DNA from: Baylisascaris procyonis | Taxonomy: Eukaryota > Nematoda > Chromadorea > Rhabditida > Ascarididae | Assembly (NCBI GenBank): GCA_037389465.1 | Contig: JAZARR010000154.1 | Coordinates: forward strand, 2,046,001 to 2,110,000 | Length of the DNA: 64,000 nt | Reading direction: 5' to 3' | In this document: positions 22,201 through 36,685 of the stretch, piece by piece | Position numbering within the stretch: position 1 is the first letter of the stretch | Layout: each line of letters opens with the position of its first letter | Notes under the pieces: model-generated | Told to the model about the DNA's origin: nothing | Seen by the model: only the letters and a program-made list of their open reading frames with translations | The model's database searches: none | Program-made: the position numbers and the translations under genes

Positions 22201-25200
22201 CCACTTTTAGAAGCTATGCGTTCTAACAGAGGACTGTTTCTCTAATTATACCTTCACTTATCAAATCACCAATGAAGAAATACCTCTTGACTTGGTGATC
22301 CTCATATTAATTTGGCTAAACGGAACGAAAACTATGAAATATTCCGGTAGACAGTGGGCCGACATTCGAATTCCAGACTTTTTTACCATTATTGGCCCAC
22401 CTACTCACTAAATCCATTTGCTTATTACTGCTAACTTATATTACTGAAATTTTTGGTAAGAAAAGAGAAAAGTAAAACAATATTTCGATAAAAAAGGGTG
22501 GCTAGCTCGGAATGTGCATCCTATCCCAGAATCCAAAACAAGGATGCGGTATCGTTCTAACGATACCATTAAAATTCTACAGTCTCTATTTCTTTGAAGA
22601 GTGAGTATTTTCCTATATAAAACGCACATAGTATAATGACAATTTAAAAATCACATCGACATGCACATTTATAAGAAAGGTTTTATTTCAACCTGTGCAT
22701 TATTACGATATTTAATCGTTGTGTTTTGCAAAGTAATATAAAATATTATAACCGTAAATTGGCAATACAGTGCGCTGAAATATCACAAGTCTAATTTTGA
22801 AGTGCTGTAATAGCATTGTGCATTCGGATTCGATACCTTTTTCGAACATATATGCAACCTAATGCATTTCCAAGCTGTCAGTAATATTGTGCAATATTAC
22901 CTCGAACATACAAAAACAACCTGAATTACCTTGAATAGGTCAACTTTGACGTCATCAGATGTAATCTCAATGAGAAAAATATCAACTAGAAATAGAAGAG
23001 TGAACGTAAAACTATAATCCTTTCGTTGCCGTTTATCCCACTAAATCTTCCCCCCCCCCAACCCCCTTCAACAATGTTTAAAAGGATAATAAGTGAAATC
23101 TACACTAGAATTTCGCATAGTTTTATGATTATCACAATGGCGACTCGTCGATCTCAGAATATTTTAAACACTGCAACTCATAACTGCTTTCTCCATCTAC
23201 ACGCTCATCTGGCGTCAAGAAATATCTTTCAGCTGTGAAATAAATAAACAAACGAATAATAAAGCAAAAATGCTCCCAACAATAAAGTTGATTTATGAAA
23301 TTTCATGCGCTTGACAGTTTTTCATGTCTGCTGCTCCAATTAGCCATTGAAGATTTTGCACAAATAAACTTTTATGATCGATAATGCACAGCTTGTTTTT
23401 AAAACAGACGGCAGTATACCGCTCTCCTCTAGCATTTAAATGACTGCCGAAAATAATAGGCATTCACTTTCGAAAACAACGAAATTGAGTGGGAATTTAA
23501 ATATCAGCTGATCTTAGGAAAAAGAAAACTAACATTGACAAACGAGGCGTTAATGTAGTCTCCGGATGGCGCATTAATGCGTACACGAGTTTCATCGTAG
23601 GGACACACATCACGGTAACGGTTCTTGTTGATATTCGACGAAAGACGACAATCATCCATTGACATTCCTGGCTTCTTACGATACAATAACTGAAAAAAAT
23701 TTTTATTACATACAGGTGCATCAGTGAGTTCCCAACTAACGATATTCGTGAGTTGAAGAAGTGGAATAATTATTCATTCAAAATTCTGAAATTTGGGCTG
23801 TGATGTGCATTCCACTCTGTTATGATCCAAGTTTTTCTCAAATTTCGCACATTAAAATTCTCAGCAGAAGTCGCATGCGAAAATTGCAAAAATTGAAACT
23901 CATTTTATATCTCCATTATGTTGTATTTCAGTCTCCAGCAAAATGCAACAGCTATGTTGAATCACGGATGAAATATATTTAACCTATTGAGGAAAAAGAT
24001 GTTACTTACATCTTACTTCTCTACATTCCTTTTCTTCCTCTATATTTATTATGATTTTCGACCTACAAGCTATTGCTGCTCTCGTATACTAAATGTCCAC
24101 TCATCTATATTGTACTTTTACGAAAGATGCTCCTTACTGTTTACATTCACATACTTTTATATGTTTCCCCATTTTGGGACTTTCAAATGAACAAAATAAA
24201 TAATAAATTTTTATGATTTTCTCTATTGCGCAGTAATATACACAGCTATTATTACTATGCAAAAGCTGTATGTAGTAATACCAAAATAGCCAGAATATTG
24301 CTTTGAATGAATCGCCAAAATTTACAAGTAAAAAGTTTCACTTTTATTGCATTCGCAATTACCATTTTTATAATCTCTGTCGAGATGCGAGCCCTAACTT
24401 GATTGTTGCTCGCTGCTTATGCAATATTCTCCTCTTTCTTCTTCGTTTAATTACCTCACGCGATACCTTTTTGCTAGAATATTCCATTCGCTGATTTCAT
24501 TGCAAAGGCGAACTTTCGCAGGAAATTATATCCACATTTGAAAATTTGCATCCCCCATAAAACACATCTGTTGTCGATAAGAAAGTCCTCTCGAACAACT
24601 AATTTCTCGCCCTTATAGTATATACGGCCGCCTTTGAAGTCTAATTCCTGCCTCATTGAGGATCCGTCATGTGAATTATGTGTACTCTTCATAGACTACC
24701 AAACGCTTTGCTATCCCTAACAATGCATTACAACGTAATCCAATAACGGAAACAGGAAAGAGGAAACCTGTATTTACCTCTTCGACAGTTATTTATTCGA
24801 CCGTATATCCAATCGTCAAATTTGCTGGTGCGCACTAACCGAATTTCTTAATTAATAGCTTACGTAGGTACCGTAAGTGTGCTCAATCTGATGGCTTAAC
24901 AAGAAAGGTGCAATACTAAACGACAGCTACTAAGAGAAGAGCAAGAATGTCACGAATCGAAAAATCGTGATTTAAGTCTTTACGAAGCCTTGTGCTTTTC
25001 GCTACTTTATCACTTTAAGCAGCGTTGAGCTGAGTAATCGTTGTTTTGTAAGGATTAAATGAGAGAAAAGAAGCATCTCCCAAATTGTGCCACCTTTGCA
25101 AAGTACATCTTCCACCTACATAAATTAATGCTTACTAATACTCATTTCGACGGAGAATGTAGTAAACAGGTTCACATGCAGCAGAAATGAGGTATGAATA

Positions 25201-28200
25201 ATTGAATATAAATTCCAGAACATCGCATCCGATTTAACTCTATGTGGATGACACTTTATCGCATTGGCACCGCAACTTCGCGGACTTTTCAAAAGCTTTC
25301 ATTGCGAAATGCATATGCGTGTATGCAATCATGAGCACACAGCGATACAAGCATGAAACGGTGATGGGCTGTGAGTTCTCCCTATACGGATATCACTTGA
25401 GTTATAAGAGCTTTTCTGTTTATGTATATGGATAACTCTTCTGTTTAGGTGCATAGGTAGCACTTCCGTTTAGTGTACGGACAAAAAGAAACTCAAGCCG
25501 GGGGCTTCGTTTTGTTCACATCCTCTTTTCACACACACTTTTGCACCTCCTATAATGCGCAAATTTTCTCCATTGTAAGTGATATAGAGATGGGAAAAAC
25601 AATGCAAGAACGAACATCAAACTGAGAAACGATTTTGCCAGATGCGAGCGACTCTTTCAGAAGAAGCAGTGATTGTGAGAGAAGATCGGAACGAGGTACA
25701 GAAGGCGCTACATGAGGCGTTTCAGGAACATAGTGTGCATCCGGCTCCTCGATATCCTCCCCGCATCGATATACTGTAAAAATTTGAAATTAAAATACGG
25801 TAAATTTGGTAGCTACAATTCTCTGCTTACCTGTAGCTACTTACCAATTCTCTTCTTTGTTTATCTCAAAAAAATTTCCGTTTACGATGTGAGATCTGGA
25901 GTTTTCTGAACTTATGAAGCTTAGGGTGTAAGTGTTTGTGTGCGAAAGACCACTGCAGAATTATGAAGTGATAAGACTTCTGGAATGGACGCTATAACAA
26001 TGAATACGGGCTCAATCGACAATAGCATATAGGGCCGAAAAGAGGATAGCAGATTTAACTCCCAAATACGGATAAACAACACAACTTACCGTTCGGTCGG
26101 ATCGTAAGCACAAGTTCGCCATTGAGCGTTTCCCTTGCAGAACGTATAAAACGAACGACTTGATCATGTGCCATTGAAGCAACATCAACACCATTTATAA
26201 TAAGCACCTGAATGATGTACGTCATTGGAGAGCTGATTTTCAGCATCCCAAAACCATCATCCATTACAAAAAGCAGTAAAACCATCGTAGTTCGAGTAAT
26301 AGCTTAAAATGAGAGGGTAAGTAATGGCAATCCCATCACTAATTAGTTTTGGAAACGTTGAAGAATTTCAAAATTTTGGACCATATATAAGCCCTAAACC
26401 GGATTTCCCCTGAGAATTCAGATAAATTTCTCCATATTTCTTTTCCAATGAACCCTTTTGAAAACATTATAATTGAGAGGTTTTACAGCAATAAAGTTAG
26501 ATTGGAAGTCCTCAACGGGAATAGACTTTTAAGAATCTGTACGAGTAGATGAATAATTATGAGAAAGTCGCCATCTGGAAATCACCCCTTACAACCTTTT
26601 CACTTAATATGATTACTCATTAACTGCATGGCCTAAAAACATAAAACAAAGAGAACCTGATCTCCTTCATTGAGTCGTGGATTGCATTTGTCGGCAGCAC
26701 TACCACTAGCAACTCGACTCACAATTATTGGGTAGTTTTGATCTGCGCCACCTTTTACGTTGAAACCAAAACGACCTTGCGCATCGGCCCTCATCCTTAC
26801 AACCACCAAACTATCTTCTCCTATCGGTGGCGACTGAAATTCACATCTTCAATTTTTAATTCATGAAAAAGTGATTTCATTGACGAGTTCGATGCAATGA
26901 TTAGTTATGGGAAGTGGAAATACATCGTTCGATAGAGAAGAGTGGAAAGGAGCAGTATATGGTCGCGATGGATAGATTGTTCTACGGTGGCAGTGAAAAC
27001 TGAAAATGTTAAGTATGAAGGCCGTGGAGAAAAGCAAATATTTCAGAAAGAAATGAACGTCGACGAAATGAAGGACATTGGGCGAGTGGAAAAATTAGCG
27101 AATTTTGTTGAGGGAAAATTTCAAGTGAATTCTCGCGATTCCGTTCACTCGTTAGCACAAATGCAGCTTAAACAATTTCGTGAGCACTTTCTGCTTTGCA
27201 ATAATGTTTTTTTTTTTCACATCCGTTCGTGAACGAAACTAAGCAGCGAAACAGCTGCAAGACTGCAATGTATTATAAATTGCATCTGAATGGCGTGCAT
27301 CTGTTCATAATCAACGCAGTGATTATTAGTTGGAAAATGATGCAAATATTTTACAAAATTTCCCCCTCAATAATCTAACATTCCTCTTACATTTCCATTG
27401 AAAAAGCAAATGCCAAATGCAAATGAGTTAGCCTATCATCATCGAACTCCCTGAATTACTGCCGAAAGAAGCAAAGGTGGTGATTAAGAAAACGACAACT
27501 AATTAATGTAGTCAAAGATTTGCCCAATACGGTAATAACTGCACAACAAAAACGGAATGAAAATGAACTAGACAACTTCTCGAGCTTGTAGTTTTATCTA
27601 ACAAAAAATGGAAGAAAATTACTTCCGTTTTGCACAGAAAAAGCTTCCATTTTGTGAATGATCCGACTGCCCACAAAAAACTTCTTCAAAAGATTCATAC
27701 TTTATGCTCATTCACCAATTCGCTTTGCAAAGATATATTGAAAGAGCGTCATGTTTGTGCATAATGATGTCTATTGTGTCTGCCTATCATATGGATTCGA
27801 CATGAGAATTATTAATGTTAAAGTTGCGCGATTTGTTGAGCATAACTCAGGCCATAGATCGTAACACTATACCACATTTCAGTCGTTTCATTAAATTTGA
27901 AAAAAAAATTGAGCACAATTAAAGATGCGAAAAAATCTGCGTACATTTCACACTAGGTGCATTTTTATTTTGCTCCGGTTGAGTCATAGGAAAAGCAATT
28001 TTTTGAGAAATCTGTTCAGACAACCAGTTCAACTCAAAATATGAAAATGTTATTTTGCATATTCTACTTTTGTTGCTAAATTATAAGGCTGGTTGCTCAA
28101 ATGAGGATATGCAAATGCACATATCGTGTCAGCTTATTTGGTGCGATTCTTCATTTACGACAATCAAAACTATCGATTTCGACAAAATGCACAGGAAATG

Positions 28201-31200
28201 AAAATTTCCACATTTTCTGTTTGGAACATGAAACATTCACGCTGACACAATTGTAAAGTATTGCCGATTGTCAGTGAAGCCATACTGCCGTCTATAAAAA
28301 TTGGAAGACTGAACCTGGTCATTTCATAGCAAACCTTGCAGCCATCAAAAAAACTGAATTCAGGGTATATTAAAGAATGCCATCGCAAATTCAGCAATGA
28401 TCCCTCTGTAGAAAACGATGGAGCATTTCTTTGATTTAAGTGATGCAAGAACTAAGCATCTTGGGGTGCAAAGGGCTTTAAGATTACTGACAAACACAAA
28501 ACGGATTAAATAGGTCAGCCAAACGTAAAGCAAGAAGATAAATGAAAGGACCTGACGCGGAGATCGTTTCGTACGCGATGGACTAGTGCCACCATTGTGG
28601 ACATTCTTGCCGGAACCAATAGATGAATGGCTGAAAGCATTTTTTTATTACTTTTATCAGTCAATTCCACCTTTTTACTTCTTGTAGAAATTTCTTCTTA
28701 CTCTGCGAAAAGATTGCATTGTCAAGGATTGCAAAATTCCGCAAAAAGCTGAAAAAAATACACTGAAAACATTACGGAAGGAAGTATTAGGAGCACTCAG
28801 AACAAAAAAAAGTAAGATTGAAAACTGCGTATTTATTGAGCAACACCCAAATAGTTACTTAAGGCAATTAAACAATGCACGCATAAAAGCTTTTGAAGCA
28901 ATTATTAGCAAGAGAAACACCATCAAGCGCAATATGACCATTTCCTCTTCCACAGCGGGGCGCTCTCGCTCAAGCTGTTGTCCACTCAGCAGATCGTGGG
29001 AGCTTGGCGTGGGACGGGTGGGATAATCAAGATACCCAGGATCCCCCTACAGGCTGAACCAAAATCCCCCACATATTCTCATATGTTCATGACCAGTGTA
29101 TCGCCGACAGGATCCTCGAGATAGTACGATGGATATTGGAAACAAAGCTGCTTCGTCTTATAAGGACCTCCACGGCGAATAAACCATGATTCACATCATT
29201 CCATCCAATATGTTCGAATGAAAATTTCCTCACAATGCTACAACAATTTCGAAAAAAAACTTTGTGAATAATGCTGAGCAGTTGTAAGCTTAAAAGCTTA
29301 TCAAGGGTAAAGCTTCACTCTCGCTATTCTCTGTAATCTATTCATGTTCAATAAAGAAATGTATCGAACCACATTATTTTTTACATACGTGGAGCAATTC
29401 TTTAAAAAGATAAAATCTCATTTTATATGGCAGCAAAACAATTTTCAAAATCATTAGTGTGCAGATCAGTAGCATTTAATATGCGGCGAGTTTGGTGTCC
29501 GAACGATTGAATCAGACGCTCTAAGCAAACCATACCCGTTTTGGTCAATAAGCGAGGATATCACAAAAACCAGTCAATGATAGGCTAAATTTTTTCATAT
29601 AAAACCACAAGCTGTGAAGAATAAATGTTCCGGGAACCAACAAAGTTAGATCTGAAACATGCAACTGGAGGAGCTGAAGAGATCAAGCTAGAGCAAGTAT
29701 ATAGCTGAAATTCCGCAAGCAAAATGAGCACAATGGCGCCACCTTCCACACCACCTTTTGCGTAGAATTGCTAACTTCAGGAAGGATTGCAAACATTTGA
29801 AAACAAAACTACATGCATTTATATCTGTCAGGATGGAAGAGTGGACCTTAGTTAAAAGATTTGCAGTGCTGGTCAGATTAACCAAAGCAGGAAGGCATAA
29901 CATCGTACAATTATTGTTTGCAGGCAACCTGAGAAAGGAGCTGTTCAGGTACGCATAACATGGAACTGCACAACGTGCCAGTCCCCTGGCACTATTTTTC
30001 ACACGTTGCTGAGATCTCAGCTATGGAAATTAACGAAACAAAAGCCTTGGAAAAAACGTCATCAGTAATGGAAAAAGAGCGATGAGAAGACTGTGGAAAT
30101 AAGATGAAATTGAGTAGAAAGTACAACAGTTCGATAGGCTAGGCCCCATATTTTCTATCACGATGAATGCTAATATTACTTAGCTGCTCTCCACATGAAA
30201 TATGCATATTCAAATTTTGTCTAAAGAGTTTCAAATATTCCTAAAACTGGATGATTCGACGTTTATGCAAACTTATGGTCCCCCTGAATACTCTATTCTC
30301 TTTCGATGGCGATGTCTTGCACGAGAAATGTTGACCAAAGAGCTGAAAGGAGGAATAACAAGTGCAAAGGTGGTGTATTCACTTTCAGAGATAAGAAAAT
30401 AGCTGCCTGTCTTTCGCACATTAAATGGTTGATCGTAAGTTGATGACAGATGATCCGCACCTACCTTAACAACACGGCTGACGCTATATATTGACAGCTT
30501 TCGTGGCTGTCATAAAGGGCAAGGTGGAAGAAAATATCCTGCTGCAAACGATCGTAAATTTTGGAAAAATGTTCACCTCCCTGGTGGTTCAAGCGAGGCT
30601 AATATTAATAGCGAGGAGTGAGAGCGAGAGAGAGAGTTGGTGTGTCCAGAAGGCGAGAGACGTACTTTCTATTCGTCTCCTCTTATCGATAACATGACAG
30701 ATAAGTTCCCCTTCCGATACTTCTCCACTGAAGACAAAATGAAACCCCCAATTTCCTGTGACAAATATTGCTGCAATTTTCCGTTTCTAAGAATTGAACT
30801 GTAAAGAGGAACCTAGCACCTCAAATCTCCTTTCGAGATTTGACTAATGTTTCTTTCATGGAAGTCTGAGGCAACTTGAAACGGTGAATGGAACAAAATT
30901 CACCATTTCAAACAAATAACATATTTCAATAATAAGAGTACATAAACTCCCTTTGACCAATGAAATAATCTAAAACAGTTTTCAGTAAGATGTTTTGATG
31001 GTGAAATTTTTTCCATTCGCTGGCTCTTAGTAGCGTTTTGGTGCAAAAGAGGGAGAAAGGAAGAAGGAGGAGGGAGGAGGGGAGAATGTGGCGATGAAAA
31101 AGAAGGCTAGTCATGGTGATAAGGAAGGAGTGATTCATCGAGCGAAGAATGACCTATCTCCTCATTTAAAGGAGCTGACGACGAAGAATAGCCACGCTTG

Positions 31201-34200
31201 AAATGACCATGCTGCAGACAAGTGATTCCTGCTTTAACCAGGAGATTGCCTTTTGGAAACAACCTAGATAGAAGAGTACGCTCATGATAGAGAGAGTTCG
31301 GAATAAAACAGGCCAGTGGCATCATAAATATCAGCGTTGCTGCGAAGTTGAAATGCATTTTTCTTGTTGTAAAAAGAGGGATTGCTGGGAGCCCATCCAC
31401 TCTCTACGGCAGAACGAACCATGGCAATTCGGACTAGGAAACTTCACCACTGCAGTCTAAAACTGGTCAGAAACATACAATCGCAAAAGAAGCACCACTG
31501 GCGCACTCTTAGGAGGAGGCCCCTATGATGTTGTGGATGAGACGGTACTTCCCGTAAGAAGCATAGTACAACCACATCTCGCCCACTCCTCATGATGGGT
31601 GGGATGATTGACCACTCCTGGTAGGGTGGGAAAAATTTTGCGTGAAAAGAATCGCCGCTGAAGCATCAAGGAAAGCAGTCGAAGTGGGAAAATTGCTCCC
31701 TTCTAGAGTCATCAAAGTATTATCTATGAGAAGCATATAGCGGTAAATGAAAAGATGAATTAATTGATATTAAAATGGAAATCAATCACTCAAATAAAAC
31801 GAAACGTTCTAATTGCTCAAAATTAAACAATGCATGCATGAGTCATTATGATCCAGTGAATAACACTCTCATTAAGTAAGGGCTAGGGGATTGACTGAAT
31901 CAATTCTCGTCTTTTTTTTTTTTTGGAAAACGTCGGCTTAGACTATTCCAACAATCCAGTAAAAAGTTCGGAGTAATCTGCTGCTTTACAAAACGAAGTT
32001 GACAGATATGAATCCTAGATAGCCAATGTTTGCATTCTAACAGTTCAATGACTGCTGCAGCAAGCTGCGAGGAGGGGAAAGGGTAAGGGATAGAGGAAAA
32101 GTAAGAGGACGGTTTGCTCTCACGTTTCAGAGCTCACGAAATTACCCGAGTTATCAGTATTGTGAATGACCCTCAACAATAAAAACAACATCATCTCTTT
32201 CAAAAAATGAGTTTTCGCTCGTTTTGCCGGGGATGTGTTAACGATCAATCATTTCTGATGAATGATGCATAAAAAGTCCATATTTTAATATATTTTCATA
32301 GAGAGACTTGAACAACGAGAAATACGAATCTCAGAAGCTTCCTCTCAATAATCCCAAGAGGATATTATTACTCGTCTTACAATCTCAATATGTTAGTGCA
32401 TGCTTGTCAATCAAAGCGTGATGCCCTCAACGAATTTTGGATAATTTTGGATTACCTCATTGATTTATATCTATAGTTTCTATTTACCCGAAGTCTTAGG
32501 ATTACTAACGAAACAATGTCAACTAAAGCGAGAAATAACTTTTTACCGTATGACATCTCATTAAACACCCCGATAATATCCAGCAGAAAAAGTTTTTACA
32601 ATTTTCAAACATTCCCCACAACAATTTAATTTCGATGATTTCGTTTTTCTAGACTTGTAATTTGCTTCACTAAGCGATAACATCATCACTCATAGTGTTT
32701 GATTTTTCGGTAATTGTGAATAGCTAATACAATACTTGGAGAAGTTCGTTCCTCACAACACCACTGAGAATGTTTATTAAGCGTGAAGAAATTTGTTGAA
32801 ATCACCACGGATTGTGTTGGGTATCTGCGCTGTTCTTCGCATTCACACACCCCATGGCCACCCATCCACTCCTCCCGCCACCAAATATATATAAACGAAG
32901 CTGAGCCATGAAGAACTTAAAAGTGAAAGGAACAATAAAATGTCCCATATACTCTCTCTATCTCTTAGAAGATAGGAGCACTGTAAAATGTCTTTGAAGG
33001 CATGAACACCTCTGAATTTTACAAGTATATAGAGATCCACTTCGGTTTCTTTTCAGTGCTGGTAGTTAGAGACTATTCGAAATTTTTGTGCTGAAAATGG
33101 CAAAGAGTTCTGGAGTCAAAAGAACTAAGAAAAAGCAACGGAAAAAATCACAGCTCTCGTAGGAGGAAGGGAGGAGAGGGAGCGCGCATCATAAATACCT
33201 CAACGCTTTTTCATTCCGACCTTGACTGCTCGCATTTTCAATGCAGAAATCATGGTGATGTACTCATGATCACTCAATGGATTCGTGAATCAACGTGGGT
33301 CGCGGATGCACTTAATCGTTGTTACTTATTAACAACTCATCAGCTGGAAGAATCACTGCCCAAACATGAAGGGACAATTGCGCCGCACTCGAAACAGGCC
33401 ACGATGTATAAATACCATGGCGCAACTGTGTCGTAGCCGAAACATGCCACGGTGCGAAAATTCCGGGTGGTCTACGATGACGTCAATCCGGTATTTATTA
33501 GGACATCATCATATATGCATACTTTACGCTCCACGGCAGACTTGCCTTCTTTAGAATTACGAAATATGTAGTTAAACGGAATCATTTTTTCTAGCACAGT
33601 AATGAAGGAAAAAGCGCAAACCTAGCAACTGAGGACCTAGGAGATCCGGTGCTTGGGAGTTTACAGCTGGATGTACCCCGTGGGGAGTGAACCCTCAACG
33701 GTGAACTGCCAACACTGCCGTTGGGTACAAATCGATTCACTGTCGAGCCGTTCACAAAGCCATTCAGCGTGTTAGATGGCGAACCGTTGAGAAGCGCTGA
33801 CTTGCGAAAGCCGTTCGTCGTTAGATGCCCATTGGATGTTCGATGGTGGATTGACGCTGACGTACAAGCCTAAAACATGCCCATAAAACCAATCAAAGGC
33901 ATATACGCAATCTGATAATAGGATTTGCATACCTGCATTTTCATCGTAGAAATGATGCAATATTGCCTGAAATGTAGCGTTACTTTATTTTGAGGTAGCC
34001 TGACTGACCAACAATACACAAACAAACTGATTTTATTCTCCGAAAGTCCCCAGTGTTATGCATGAACGATCTCAGCGCCATCATGTCTGTGACTGACGAT
34101 TCCATCACGGCACCAAATCGTTCAACAACGAAAGCTCCAGCTTACAAATCTCTGATTAGCAACTGGACAATATGCACAGCACATTCGTATTCCTTCTCCC

Positions 34201-36615
34201 CTAGAAGCCGTTTTGATTCCATTTTTGGTTTCGAATGAAAAAAGCTGCAAAAAGCGGAAAAAACACATCGAACAAGGTGGTAAATGTGCACTTTGAAATT
34301 CCACTCACCACATCAAACAATTTCATTAAATGCTAAATAATAAAAAGTATGCAGTAATATGTGTACTTATATTTTCAAAAATTCGATCGCTCATTCAGCA
34401 ATGATAGAATTTGTTATTTCGACATGCAACGACACTATGCATCCAGCTCAAATGAAGTGATACTCTCACATTTGCTGTTTGCAGCTAACCGCATTCAGAA
34501 GAGATTTCAAAAGCTGCGCACACAGCGTTTGTTTATTTGGGAAATGAAGCACATTCGATGGCTGTCAATCATGAGTCTCACAAGTCCCACAGTGAGCCTT
34601 TTCCTACCAAATTCTCTAAGGAATCATCCATATGCAAATATCTTTCAACAATGCTATCGCTCGTTTAGGTGAAGTAACTCAATAATGTGTTACGTCGAGT
34701 GTTTGAAAAAAAAAGATTATCATTGGGCAAGATAAATTTGGATCTAATACGTTCATCATCAGCTCCGGAGTCAAACTCTTCTATAATTTCATTCAACCTG
34801 GTTGTAAGAGGAACGGCCCACTCATAAAACATATCTTAACATTCCGTAAACAATGGGGGATCCATCGATTTAACTCTAATAATACAGGGTTTCAACAGGG
34901 ACCTGACGCCAGAATCGCTTCGCTAATCACTCTCTAATTACTAAAATCCTAAGCAAATTGAAATCAACTGAAAGCGCAGTTAAAACACAGGTCAAAAACA
35001 AAACTCAATTCTTGTCTCTTGCGCAGGCATTACGTATATACTAATAATAAATGAAAGAAAAGAAGGTATTATGTGCGGATGATAATGAAAGAAAAGAAGG
35101 TATTATGTGCGGATGATAAAGCTTTTATAAACTAATAAATGCAACAAAAGAAGTAGTCTTTGAGGGATATCAATGGATATAAATCTTTGAAAAAACTTCC
35201 AAACAACAATTTTTAAAGCGGAAAATTTTTTTTTCTCACAGATGAAAATATAGATGAAGACAGAATAACTCCTGCAAAAAAAAAACCAACAAATTTTCTT
35301 AAAAATAATGCCAGCATCATCGAAATCAAATTCATTCGCATTCCATGACATAAAAAATCTCTTCAATTTTTCCACTTTCCCATGAGATACCTATAAATAA
35401 GATCCCCTTGATCAGAACGGCTGGAAGGTTGGAGGTGAAGAAATCAACATCTTTCTCGAACGAATGAGTACTTGAAGATCAAATGAGTATTTAAATATCA
35501 ACACTGAATCTATTGCCGATAAACTCTTTGGAAAGATTAAAAGAACCATTTGGGAATGGAAATATAATATAAAACAGTACCGTAGTAAAAATGCAAAAAT
35601 TGTTGAGATAAGCTTAAAAATTCGATAATAAAGCAAAATAAAACCAACCTTTTCATGAGTTTTTATTTTTTGATCGAATTTTTCACGCATTTTCTCGTAC
35701 TCGGTGCTGCGTAATTTTTTCGTCATTTCAAAGAGCTCAATTGTATTATCAAATAATTGCAACTACATATAGCAATAGCAGTGAATTTTGTTTGTTTTCG
35801 AAGCGACGATGCAATGCAGAAAAAATGCGTCAGAATGGGTCTGTTGAATAGTAGCCCACATCAAATGCACCAATAAAAACTGCGAAAAAGCTGAATGAGA
35901 ATGGAATTATGTTAGCGTGATATATTATTTACATAGAGGAATGATGTGTGACGAATAGAATAATATTGCAATTGAAAGTATGCAAAATGGAAATAGTACC
36001 ACTAGACGCACACATAAAATAGTCTTTTCTTAGTACAAAAATATTTAGCAGGAATATACTGAGGACTTAAGTGTGCGATAAGTATGCAGAGGAAAGACCA
36101 AAGTGAGGTGGACAATGGCGCACGAGTGAGGGCTTACTCAAATATGCGAGACTGCGCATCTCGAAAGAACCGGTCACGTTCGGCTAGCAGAATGCACTCA
36201 TTCTTTTTACATCTCCTTACATCGGGTCCTATGGAAATATCGATAAGTGAATATACTCTCTGATCGATCATGGAAAATCAAGTGCAAAATATAAATTCTC
36301 TTTCGAAACCGAAAAATGTTTCGAGGAAATAGCGGCATATTTAATGCTTAACATTTACAGTGGAAGAAATCATATATGTTAGGTATGCACAACGTAAAGA
36401 CAGATACATATAGGAAAGTTGAATGAGGCCACAGAATTTAGAGCTAAGAGCGCATTTTGAAAATTAATAGCTAAAACTTGATGAGCAAGTTCAATAAGAT
36501 GAATGTAAAGCTGATAATACTCGTGAAAACTGCAAATATAAAAACACGATCATATATTTATAATTAATCAAAATTTTTTTAATGGGCAATTCTTGATATG
36601 ATCTAATATTTATAG

Positions 36616-36685
<70 letters not shown>

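Larger units (their letters stand above)
28631..33621 (-). other. ptp-1-like intron (4,991 bp) with repeat islands
   Basis: The longest phosphatase intron inside the window. Contains two GC-richer islands, 28,955-29,230 and 31,420-31,660, that look like dispersed repeats, and a duplicated 45-bp segment at 33,375-33,464. A phase-compatible missed exon cannot be excluded. Confidence 0.55.

Noticed and set aside
24474..24692. 72-codon minus-strand frame between the PDZ and PTP exons
   Set aside because: Does not resemble the PDZ-PTP bridge; the real bridge exon is 25,616-25,773 and phase leaves no room for another exon here.
29285..29300. TAAGCTT-AA-AAGCTTA palindrome
   Set aside because: Short and AT-rich; expected by chance in DNA of this composition.
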